Source of the DNA: Lentzea sp. NBRC 105346
Lineage (GTDB): Bacteria > Actinomycetota > Actinomycetes > Mycobacteriales > Pseudonocardiaceae
Direction: 5' to 3'
NCBI RefSeq assembly: GCF_030269605.1
Contig: NZ_BSTQ01000014.1
Coordinates: 62,001-126,000 of the forward strand
Length of the DNA stretch: 64,000 nt
Below are positions 24,700 through 32,766 of the stretch, one piece after another. The translations under genes and the position numbers were made by a program. Within the stretch, counting starts at the first letter, position 1, and each line of letters opens with the position of its first letter. The notes under the pieces are model-generated. The model saw nothing but the letters and a program-made list of their open reading frames with translations. It was not told the DNA's origin and did no database searches.

Positions 24700-25676
24700 C
24701 TGATCTCCTCGTAGCCGTCGCCGGTCGCGACGAACTCCACCACATCGCCGGCCGGGCGTCCGCATCGGCGCGAACATCCCGACCAGTGCACGAGCCCCTC
24801 ATGCGGGGTTCCGATCCAGGCCGCGGCGTCCGCACGGACGTCCGACAACGACTTCGCGCATCCCGGCATTCCGGTGCACGCCGACACACCGTGCCAGGGC
24901 GAGTCGGGCGACGTGAAGAGGCCAGTGGTGTCCGTTCCGGGGGGCACCACGAGGCTCCGCCATGGCGTGATCCGCACCGGAACGCCTGGCAGCAGCCGGG
25001 CGTCCAGCCGACCCAGCGGCACCCCGGCGACCGTCGGGCCGGGTATGGCGGGTGTCACACCAACGGCGAGGCGCTCGTCCGCGGGAGTGCCGAGCGCCTC
25101 GGTGATCTTGCGCACACCGTCGTCCACTTCGGACAGCCGCCACGCGCTGCCGCGGATGCGCTGGAACAACAGCGCGGCCTCGATCACGGCGCCGACCGGG
25201 TCCGTCACGCGCAGTCCGGAGTCCCGCCCGGCCAGCAACAACGCGTCGCCGACGAGACCGATGTCGGCACCCAGCCCGCTCACCGCGGCGCCGACCGTGA
25301 CCAGGAACCGTCCGGGCAGGTCGGCGAGCTCCGGACGCGCGCAGATGGCCTGGTCGATGGCGTCGACGAGCGCCTGGTTGTCCTCCAGGGGAGCGGCCAC
25401 GATGTTGCGCACCCGTTCGTGCGTGTCGGACGGCAGCAACCCCGCGGCCCGGAGTCGCCCGCTCAGTTCCAAGCCCGACGAAAGGCCTCTGATCTGCAGG
25501 TTCGCTCGCGAAGTGAGTTCCAGGAACCCGCTGCCGAGCTCCAAAGCAGCGTTACGCAGGACGTCCCACTGAGCACCGGTCAACGTGCCACCGGGGACCC
25601 GGATGCGCGCCAGCCCGCCGTCCGCCGCCTGGTGCAGGTCGACGGCGCCGGGGCAGGCATCCGGGTGAGCGCGCAT
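24696..25676 (-). CDS. cobG: Precorrin-3B synthase (monooxygenase)
   Basis: This iron-sulphur enzyme of the aerobic pathway hydroxylates precorrin-3A at C20. The 326-residue protein is a nitrite/sulphite-reductase relative with cluster cysteines in CTGMPGC and CSRRCGRP. The ATG at 25676 sits 6 nt after a -10 box; a GTG two codons earlier (25682) is possible. It heads a cobG-cobH-cobIJ operon with 4-nt overlaps. The cobG promoter is separate from the riboswitch-bearing cobN promoter. Confidence 0.88.
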   Translation of the reverse strand: MRAHPDACPGAVDLHQAADGGLARIRVPGGTLTGAQWDVLRNAALELGSGFLELTSRANLQIRGLSSGLELSGRLRAAGLLPSDTHERVRNIVAAPLEDNQALVDAIDQAICARPELADLPGRFLVTVGAAVSGLGADIGLVGDALLLAGRDSGLRVTDPVGAVIEAALLFQRIRGSAWRLSEVDDGVRKITEALGTPADERLAVGVTPAIPGPTVAGVPLGRLDARLLPGVPVRITPWRSLVVPPGTDTTGLFTSPDSPWHGVSACTGMPGCAKSLSDVRADAAAWIGTPHEGLVHWSGCSRRCGRPAGDVVEFVATGDGYEEIR

Positions 25677-25682
25677 GGCCAC

Positions 25683-25688
25683 ACACTA
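25683..25688 (-). promoter_or_regulatory. -10 box of the cobG operon (leaderless)
   Basis: On the minus strand TAGTGT fits TANNNT and ends 6 nt before the cobG ATG. It lies back to back with the cobN -10, separated by only 9 bp. Confidence 0.45.
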
Positions 25689-25697
25689 AACGCCGGT

Positions 25698-25703
25698 TAG
25701 GGT
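25698..25703 (+). promoter_or_regulatory. -10 box of the cobN riboswitch transcript
   Basis: TAGGGT matches TANNNT and would place the transcript start just before the conserved riboswitch core. Confidence 0.4.
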
Positions 25704-25709
25704 GTCCTC

Positions 25710-25838
25710 CGAACGGCGAAGCATGGGAGGAAGCCGGTGTGAATCCGGCGCGGTCCCGCCACTGTGACCAGGCATGCCCTGGGAGTCAGGAACTCCGCGA
25801 TGCCGTGCCCAACAACAGGGGCGAGGACCCCCGAGGGA
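25710..25838 (+). promoter_or_regulatory. Cobalamin (adenosylcobalamin) riboswitch
   Basis: The region contains the class core AAGCCGGTGTGAATCCGG (from 25731), GCCACTGTGA at 25758-25767 and the box GAGTCAGGAACTCC at 25783-25796. It lies in front of the cobN start, whose ribosome site GAGGGATGGAG follows at once. High cobalamin would repress cobN expression. The 3' edge is approximate. Confidence 0.9.
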
Positions 25839-25850
25839 TGGAGCCCGCGC

Positions 25851-28800
25851 GTGATCCTGCTGCTGTCGACCTCCGACACAGACCTGCTGTCCGCCCGTTC
25901 CAGCGGCGCCGAGTTCCGGCTCGGCAACCCCGCGCGGCTCACGGCCGAGGACCTGCCCGAGCTGGTGGAGGGCACCGACCTGGTGGTCGTCCGCATCCTC
26001 GGCGGCCGCCGGATGTGGGAAGAGGGCCTCGACCACCTGCTCGCCGGGCCCCGCCCGGTCGTCGTGCTCGGTGGTGAGCAGGCGCCGGACGCGCAGCTCA
26101 TGGAGCTCTCGACGGTGCCGAAGGGCGTGGTCTCCGAGGCGCACGCCTACCTCGCGCACGGCGGCCCGGCGAACCTCGAGCAGCTGCACAAGTTCCTCAG
26201 CGACACCGTCCTGCTGACCGGCGAGGGCTTCGAACCGCCCAAGCCGACGCCCACCTGGGGCCTGCTCGAACGCGAGCCCAAGGACGGGCCGACCGTCGCC
26301 GTTCTCTACTACCGCGCGCACCACGTCGCCGGGAACACCGCGTTCGTGCACGCGCTGTGCGATGCGATCGAGGAACGCGGCGGCAACCCGCTGCCCGTCT
26401 ACTGCTCCAGCCTGCGCACCGCCGAGCCCGAGCTGCTGGAGACCCTCGAGCAGGCCGACGCGTTGATCGTCACGGTCCTCGCCGCGGGCGGCACCACGCC
26501 GTCCCAGGCGAGCGCCGGCGGCGACGAGGACGCATGGGACGTGGCCGCGCTCGCCGCGCTGGACGTGCCGATCCTGCAGGGCCTGTGCCTGACCAGCAGC
26601 CGCGAGTCGTGGGACGAGAACGACGACGGCCTCAGCCCGCTCGACACGGCGACGCAGGTCGCGATCCCCGAGTTCGACGGCCGGATCATCACGGTTCCGT
26701 TCTCCTTCAAGGAGATCGACGCCGACGGCCTCACGGTCTACGTCGCCGACCCCGAACGCGCCCTGCGCGTCGCGGGCATCGCGGTCCGGCACGCGCGGCT
26801 CAGCCACATTCCGACGAAGGACCGCCGGATCGTCGTGATGCTGAGCGCGTACCCGACGAAGCACTCGCGCATCGGCAACGCCGTCGGCCTCGACACCCCG
26901 GCGAGCACCGTGCGCCTGCTGCGGGCGATGCAGGACCGCGGTTACGACATCGGCGACGCGCTGCCGGGCGTATCCACTTTGGATGGTGATGCGCTCATTC
27001 ACGCGCTGATCGCCGCCGGTGGCCAGGACGCGGACTGGCTGACGCAGGAGCAGTTCGAGACGAACCCCGTGCGGATCAGTGCCGCGAAGTACCGGGAGTT
27101 CTACGAGACGCTGCCGGACGACTTCCGTGAGGCGATGGAGCAGCACTGGGGTCCCGCACCCGGTGAGCTGTTCGTCGATCGCTCGCAGAACCCCGAGGGC
27201 GACATCGTGCTGGCCGCGCTGCGGTCCGGCAACGTCGTCGTCGTGGTCCAGCCGCCGCGCGGGTTCGGCGAGAACCCGATCGCGATCTACCACGACCCGG
27301 ACCTGCCGCCGTCGCACCACTACCTGGCCGCGTACCAGTGGCTGCAGGCCGAGTTCCGGGCGGACGCGGTCGTGCACGTCGGCAAGCACGGCAACCTGGA
27401 ATGGCTGCCCGGCAAGACGGTCGGCATGTCCGCGTCGTGCGGCACCGACGCGGCGCTCGGCGACCTGCCGCTGATCTACCCGTTCCTGGTCAACGACCCC
27501 GGTGAGGGCACGCAGGCCAAACGACGTGCGCACGCCACGCTCGTCGACCACCTCGTGCCGCCGATGTCGCGCGCCGACAGCTACGGCGACATCGCGCGCC
27601 TGGAGCAGCTGCTGGACGAGTACGGCAACATCTCCGCGATGGACCCGGCCAAGCTGCCGGCCATCCGCGCGCAGATCTGGACCCTGATCCAGGCCGCCAA
27701 GCTCGACCACGACCTCGGCCTGGACGACCGCCCGCACGACGCCGAATTCGACGAGTTCCTGCTGCACGTCGACGGCTGGCTGTGCGAGGTCAAGGACGTC
27801 CAGATCCGCGACGGCCTGCACATCCTCGGCGAGGCCCCGACCGGCGAGGCGCGGGTGAACCTCGTGCTCGCCATGCTGCAGGCCCGCCAGATGTGGGGCG
27901 GCCAGGTCGCCGCACTGCCCGGCCTGCGGGAGGCCCTGGGTCTGAATGACGGGTCTCGAGTCGCCACCGACGACATCGAGGCTCAGGCGCGCACTCTCGT
28001 GCAGGCCATGGAGGACGCGGGCTGGGACGCCGGGCACGCGAAGTCGTTGAGCTCGAACGCCGACGTGGTCAAGATCCTGGAGTTCGCGGCAACCGAGGTC
28101 GTTCCGCGTCTCGCCCGCACGACCGACGAGATGACGAACCTGCTGCACGCCCTCGACGGCGGTTATGTGCCCGCGGGCCCGTCCGGCTCGCCGTTGCGCG
28201 GCCTGGTGAACGTCCTGCCGACCGGCCGCAACTTCTACTCGGTCGACCCGAAGGCGATCCCGTCGCGCCTCGCATGGGAGACCGGCCAGGCGATGGCCGA
28301 CTCGCTGCTGCAGCGCTACCGCGACGACAACGACGGCGAGTGGCCGCCTTCGGTGGGGCTCTCGGTGTGGGGCACGTCCGCCATGCGCACCGCGGGTGAC
28401 GACATCGCCGAAGTGCTGGCGTTGCTGGGTGTTCGCCCGGTGTGGGACGACCAGTCCCGCCGCGTGACGGGCCTGGAGGTCATCTCCACCGAGGAACTCG
28501 GCCGACCGCGCATCGACGTGACGGTCCGCATCTCCGGCTTCTTCCGCGACGCCTTCCCGCACGTCGTGGCGTTGATCGACGACGCCGTACAGCTCGTGGC
28601 GAAGCTCGACGAACCGGACAACTTCGTGCGCGCCCACGCGGTTTCCGACTCGTCGTCGCATGTGCGGCGGATCTTCGGCTCCAAGCCCGGCGCGTACGGC
28701 GCGGGCGTGCTGCCGTTGATCGACAGCCGGAACTGGCGTGACGACAAGGACATCGCCGAGGTCTACGCGGTCTGGGGCGGCTACGCCTACGGTCGTGGCC

Positions 28801-29387
28801 TGGACGGCGTCGAGGCACGCGCCGACATGGAGTCCGCGTACCGCCGCATCGCCGTGGCCGCCAAGAACATCGACACGCGTGAGCACGACATCATCGACTC
28901 CGACGACTACTACCAGTACCACGGTGGCATGGTCACGATGGTGAAGGCGTTGACGGGCAAGGCCCCCGCGGCCTACGTCGGCGACAGCACGCGCCCCGAG
29001 GCCGTCCGCACGCGAACGCTGACCGAGGAGACCTCGCGCATCTTCCGCGCCCGCGTGGTGAACCCGCGCTGGATCAACGCCATGCGCAGGCACGGCTACA
29101 AGGGCGCCTTCGAGCTCGCCGCGACGGTCGACTACCTGTTCGGCATCGACGCCACGACCGGGGTCGTGCACGATTGGATGTACGAGGAGCTGACGGCGAA
29201 GTACGTGCTGGATCCCGAGACCCGCAAGTTCCTCTCGGAGTCCAACCCTTGGGCGTTGCACGGGATTGCTGAGCGGTTGCTCGAGGCTGCCAACCGTAGT
29301 CTTTGGGAGCACCCGGAGCCCGAGACCCTGGACGCGCTCAAGGCCGCCTACCTGGAAACGGAAGGCGACCTCGAAGACGGTCGCTGA
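25851..29387 (+). CDS. cobN: Aerobic cobaltochelatase subunit CobN
   Basis: This 1178-residue ATP-dependent chelatase subunit inserts cobalt into hydrogenobyrinic acid diamide, with CobS/CobT-type partners not in this window. The family motif HVGKHGNLEWLPGK near residue 505 and a C-terminal region (YEELTAKYVLDP) are intact. GTG 25851 follows GAGGGATGGAG directly after the riboswitch, so the frame's earlier in-frame codons are riboswitch sequence. The C-terminal end is followed by a 531-bp gap. Confidence 0.94.
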   Translation: MILLLSTSDTDLLSARSSGAEFRLGNPARLTAEDLPELVEGTDLVVVRILGGRRMWEEGLDHLLAGPRPVVVLGGEQAPDAQLMELSTVPKGVVSEAHAYLAHGGPANLEQLHKFLSDTVLLTGEGFEPPKPTPTWGLLEREPKDGPTVAVLYYRAHHVAGNTAFVHALCDAIEERGGNPLPVYCSSLRTAEPELLETLEQADALIVTVLAAGGTTPSQASAGGDEDAWDVAALAALDVPILQGLCLTSSRESWDENDDGLSPLDTATQVAIPEFDGRIITVPFSFKEIDADGLTVYVADPERALRVAGIAVRHARLSHIPTKDRRIVVMLSAYPTKHSRIGNAVGLDTPASTVRLLRAMQDRGYDIGDALPGVSTLDGDALIHALIAAGGQDADWLTQEQFETNPVRISAAKYREFYETLPDDFREAMEQHWGPAPGELFVDRSQNPEGDIVLAALRSGNVVVVVQPPRGFGENPIAIYHDPDLPPSHHYLAAYQWLQAEFRADAVVHVGKHGNLEWLPGKTVGMSASCGTDAALGDLPLIYPFLVNDPGEGTQAKRRAHATLVDHLVPPMSRADSYGDIARLEQLLDEYGNISAMDPAKLPAIRAQIWTLIQAAKLDHDLGLDDRPHDAEFDEFLLHVDGWLCEVKDVQIRDGLHILGEAPTGEARVNLVLAMLQARQMWGGQVAALPGLREALGLNDGSRVATDDIEAQARTLVQAMEDAGWDAGHAKSLSSNADVVKILEFAATEVVPRLARTTDEMTNLLHALDGGYVPAGPSGSPLRGLVNVLPTGRNFYSVDPKAIPSRLAWETGQAMADSLLQRYRDDNDGEWPPSVGLSVWGTSAMRTAGDDIAEVLALLGVRPVWDDQSRRVTGLEVISTEELGRPRIDVTVRISGFFRDAFPHVVALIDDAVQLVAKLDEPDNFVRAHAVSDSSSHVRRIFGSKPGAYGAGVLPLIDSRNWRDDKDIAEVYAVWGGYAYGRGLDGVEARADMESAYRRIAVAAKNIDTREHDIIDSDDYYQYHGGMVTMVKALTGKAPAAYVGDSTRPEAVRTRTLTEETSRIFRARVVNPRWINAMRRHGYKGAFELAATVDYLFGIDATTGVVHDWMYEELTAKYVLDPETRKFLSESNPWALHGIAERLLEAANRSLWEHPEPETLDALKAAYLETEGDLEDGR

Positions 29388-29488
29388 GGTTGCGGTCTTT
29401 GGTTGGCTGCCGGTTTCGTGCGTGGTCGCCCTTTTGTTGGCTGCTGGTGTCGTGGGGCGCTGCGTCTTCCGGGGGCGCCTTCGGCGCC

Positions 29489-29630
29489 GCGATTGGGGCT
29501 TGACTTGGGACTTCAGGGGCGCTGTGTTCGATCCCTCCGGGCGGCGTGGTGGGCCGGCTCCGCCGGCAGATCACGATCTGCCGGCCCAACAAGGGCTACC
29601 ACGCCGCACCCCAAGTCAAGCCCCAATCGC
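29489..29630. repeat. 142-bp nested inverted repeat
   Basis: Three nested pairs of arms: 29489-29509 with 29610-29630 (21 bp exact), 29541-29550 with 29598-29607 (10 bp exact) and 29562-29572 with 29575-29585 (11 bp exact). The two halves are otherwise unpaired, so this is a modular palindrome, perhaps a miniature mobile element or a terminator. Confidence 0.75.
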
Positions 29631-29788
29631 GTTCCGTACGTGGTCACCAGACGCGCCCCACTCTGGGTGCGTGGTCGCTTCGTTAGCTGCCGGTTCCGTG
29701 CGTGGTTGCTTGGTTGGCTGCCGGTCCCGTGCGTGGTCGGCAGCGTCGCTCGCTTGCCTGGCGGTCCCGTGCGCGCTTGCCAGCCCGG

Positions 29789-29883
29789 TTGTCGGTGCCC
29801 CTCGTTAGCCTGGATACGGGGGCAGCTCACAACCACCGCGCGCCGACACACCCCCAGCCGACCGTAGCGCCAGCCCCCGACAA
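29789..29883. repeat. Dispersed palindromic element, copy 1
   Basis: A 95-bp element with inward-facing ends. The left end is TTGTCGGTG-N8-TAGCCT on the plus strand; the right end is TTGTCGGGG-N8-TACGGT on the minus strand. Copies 2 and 3 lie at 46611 and 46865. The core shares TAGCCTGGATACGGGGGCAG and CCCCCAGCCGACCGTAGCGC with the others. The ends match the PafBC promoter motif TTGTCRGTG-N8-TANNNT. Confidence 0.7.
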
Positions 29884-29918
29884 TCCCAGCCGTGCGTGAG
29901 CCAGCATCGGCGAGAGCG

Positions 29919-32543
29919 TCAGTCCGCCACATCCAGAACCTCAGGCAGCTGCAACCGACCCGCCACCCCAAGCTTCCGGCACGCGCCGAGCAACAGCCCT
30001 TCGATGGTGTGTGCGGGCACGAGCAACGTCGTCGCGATCTCCTCGTTGGACCGCCCCCGAGCGGCCAGGTTCGCCACCTGGTGCTCGGTGGGCGTCAACG
30101 CGGTGGGCCCGGTCTGCCGCATCCGGCGCGGCCCGGACCCGGTCGCGACCAGTTCCGCGTAGGCCCGAGCGGACAACGCCTCCGAGCCGGACTTCTGCGC
30201 CAGGTCCAGCGCGTCGCGCAAATGTGTGCGCGCCAACGAGGTGTCGCCCTGGCGCCGCAGCGTGACGCCGAGATCGGTCAACGCCCGAGCCAGCTCCAGC
30301 CGGGCCGACGACGCCCGCAGCACCACGACCGCGGCCTCCAGCAACGCCCGGCCCGCGGAACCGGAGTAGACGCGCCCGCCGGCCCGCAACGTCATGCCCA
30401 GCAACCGCGGCGCACCCCAGGCGCGGGCGTTCGCCAGCTCCTCGTCGGCGAACTGGCGGGCGCGTTGCCCGTCACTCAGTGCGGCACAGGCCAGTGCGGC
30501 GCCGGCGCGCCACGGCAGCAGCGCGGGGTTGCGGAACGGCCAGCGCTGCTCGTGATCACGGGCGGCCAGGAAGTCCTCCAGCGCGGCGGCCGGGTCGCCG
30601 CGCACGATGTTCACGCGGCCGCGCGCGGCGTAAAGGGCGGCCATCGACCACGTCGAGCGCAGCCGTTCGTCGGCGCACGCGGACTCGAGCAGTGCGTGCG
30701 CGTCGTCGACGCGGCTCGCCTCCATCAGCAGGTCGACGCGCAGCGCGGTGTAGATGGCGGTGATGAGCGGCCAGCGGGTCTCGTTGCGCAGGAACGACTC
30801 CGCGGCGTCGGCGTCGGCACGCGCGGCGGTGAGATCGCCCCGGCGGCGCAGGGCGTTGGAGCGCAGCACGAACGCCAGGCCGCGCGTGGCCGGTGTGTGC
30901 TTGGTCTGCAGCAGGCGGTCGGTCAGCGCGATGGCTTCGTCGTGGTGGTCGGCGACGCACAACGTGAGCGCGCCCGCGACGCAGCCCAGCGTGTCCGATC
31001 GGTTCGCCATCACGCGTGACGTGAGCGCGGCGGCGCTGTGCGCGTCGATCCGGCCGATCGCGGCCTGGTAGAGGATGTTGACCGGCTGGTCCTCGGAGAC
31101 GAAGTCGCTCGGCACCGCCTCGGCGAACCCGAAGGCGTGCATCAGCCGGTGTTCCCGCACGCGGACCGTCAGCGGACCGGTCACCGTGTTCGAGTCGAGC
31201 ACCGAGACCAGCTCCGCGGGCCGGCCGTCGGCATGCAATGCCATGGCGAGTGGAATAGCGGTTTGGGCACGTTCCACGGGATCACCGGCCGCTGCCAGCG
31301 CCTCACGGAGCCGGGCCGTCGCGCCGGGCAGGCCGCCGGTCAGTTCGGCGACCCCGAGCAGGCGGAACGCGCGGGCCGGGTTGGCGAGCGGTTCGCGCAG
31401 TGAGCGCCACAGCAGCCGGGCGGCGGCATCCGGATCACCCCGGCTCACCGCGTCGCGCGCCGCCCGGTCGAGCACCTCGCACGCCCACGCGTCGGCGCCG
31501 GGCGGGGTCTCCAGCAGCTGTTCGGCCACGGCGCGGTCGTCGGCGCCGTGGTTGCGCAAGGACCGGGCGGCGCGCGCGTGCAGGTCGGCGCGGGAGGCGG
31601 CGGGCATGTCGTCGAGTACGGCCGAACGGACCTGCGGGCCCAGTGCGCCGATGCCGTTCAGGGTGCGCAGCGCGTCGGTGAGCTCGATCGCGCTCATGCC
31701 GGTGAGCTCGGCCAGCACGCCCGGATGGGGTTGTGGACCAAGCACCGCCGCGCACTGCGCCGCCGTCACGACGCGCGGAGGTCTTCGCCGCAGCCGGCCG
31801 AGCACCACCTGGCCGCGGACGAACGTCCCGTGCTCGGCCGCCTGCCAGGCCGACGCCGCCTCGGGTGGCACCTGGTCGTCCGCCAGCGCGCGGAACAGCC
31901 GTGCGGTGAGCTGCGGGTTGCCGTCGGCGGCTTCGAGACACGCCTCGACGAACACCCGGTCCACCGCGCCGCCGAACACGCGCTCGGCCAGTTCGGTCGC
32001 CGTGCCGAGGTCCATCTCGCCGAGCACGATCCGTTCGCTCAACGGTTGTGCCACCACCTCGCAGAACGACGGGTCGTCGCACCGCTCGTCCGCGCCGATC
32101 GACAGCACCAGGGAGATGGGCTGGCGGCGCATCCGCAACGCGAGGTAGGCGAGCCAGCGCAACGACGGCGCGTCCGCCCAGTGCACGTCGTCCACGACGA
32201 TGAGCAGTCCGGTGTCGCCGGCGAGCCGCACGGCCAGCCGATATAGGCCCTGCAACACGATGAAGTCCGGTTCGGTCGACGTCAGCCGCAGCGCGCCGAG
32301 CGCCTCGGGCGGCACCTCGAGATCGTCGTCGAGCACCGGCTCGAAGAGCTGCGCGACGATGCCGAAGGGCAGCGACCGGTCCAGCTCGCTGCCGTGCGCG
32401 CGGATCACTTTGTGCCCGCGTTTTTCCCAGAACCGCGCCGCCTCGTCGAGCGCGGACGTCTTTCCGGTCCCCGCGGCGCCCTCCACGAGGGTCGTACCGC
32501 CTGCGCTGATTGACGCGCACCACACTTTTCGCGGGTGTTTCAA
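29919..32543 (-). CDS. Large ATP-binding LuxR-family regulator (LAL type)
   Basis: This 874-residue protein has Walker A GAAGTGKT near residue 24, Walker B LLIVVDDVHWAD near 115, a long helical repeat region and a C-terminal LuxR helix (LTPTEHQVANLAARGRSNEEIA...). TTG 32543 is preferred, with GGAGAG six bases upstream, over a GTG six codons later. Its neighbour on the other side is a second LAL gene transcribed divergently. Effector and targets are unknown. Confidence 0.88.
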   Translation of the reverse strand: MKHPRKVWCASISAGGTTLVEGAAGTGKTSALDEAARFWEKRGHKVIRAHGSELDRSLPFGIVAQLFEPVLDDDLEVPPEALGALRLTSTEPDFIVLQGLYRLAVRLAGDTGLLIVVDDVHWADAPSLRWLAYLALRMRRQPISLVLSIGADERCDDPSFCEVVAQPLSERIVLGEMDLGTATELAERVFGGAVDRVFVEACLEAADGNPQLTARLFRALADDQVPPEAASAWQAAEHGTFVRGQVVLGRLRRRPPRVVTAAQCAAVLGPQPHPGVLAELTGMSAIELTDALRTLNGIGALGPQVRSAVLDDMPAASRADLHARAARSLRNHGADDRAVAEQLLETPPGADAWACEVLDRAARDAVSRGDPDAAARLLWRSLREPLANPARAFRLLGVAELTGGLPGATARLREALAAAGDPVERAQTAIPLAMALHADGRPAELVSVLDSNTVTGPLTVRVREHRLMHAFGFAEAVPSDFVSEDQPVNILYQAAIGRIDAHSAAALTSRVMANRSDTLGCVAGALTLCVADHHDEAIALTDRLLQTKHTPATRGLAFVLRSNALRRRGDLTAARADADAAESFLRNETRWPLITAIYTALRVDLLMEASRVDDAHALLESACADERLRSTWSMAALYAARGRVNIVRGDPAAALEDFLAARDHEQRWPFRNPALLPWRAGAALACAALSDGQRARQFADEELANARAWGAPRLLGMTLRAGGRVYSGSAGRALLEAAVVVLRASSARLELARALTDLGVTLRRQGDTSLARTHLRDALDLAQKSGSEALSARAYAELVATGSGPRRMRQTGPTALTPTEHQVANLAARGRSNEEIATTLLVPAHTIEGLLLGACRKLGVAGRLQLPEVLDVAD

Positions 32544-32766
32544 GATCTCTCCGCAATCCGTGGGGGAACTGTCCGCGATTTTTATGCTACTGAATGGTCG
32601 CCACTTGCTCAGGTAAAGGTAGTTACGCTATGGCGCGTCTCAACAGGGCTGTTCCGCCTATGATCTGCGCGGCAACTACCCAGGTGGGTAGTGCCAATGC
32701 TTCGAGGTGCTCACTACGGTCATCCGATTGGCCGAGCTGATCAACGTCGAAGGAAAGGGAAAAATA

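Larger units (their letters stand above)
29388..29918. other. Intergenic region filled with repeats
   Basis: No gene is credible here. Besides the compound palindrome (29489-29630) and one dispersed element (29789-29883), a degenerate unit of about 30 nt resembling GGTTGGCTGCCGGTTTCG recurs near 29403, 29435, 29678, 29709 and 29754, all in one orientation. It lies between two convergent genes. Confidence 0.6.

Noticed and set aside
25686..29312. Long open frame on the minus strand opposite cobN
   Set aside because: It mirrors cobN's codon pattern in high-GC DNA, has no recognisable domains, and would overlap the riboswitch; cobN has clear homology.
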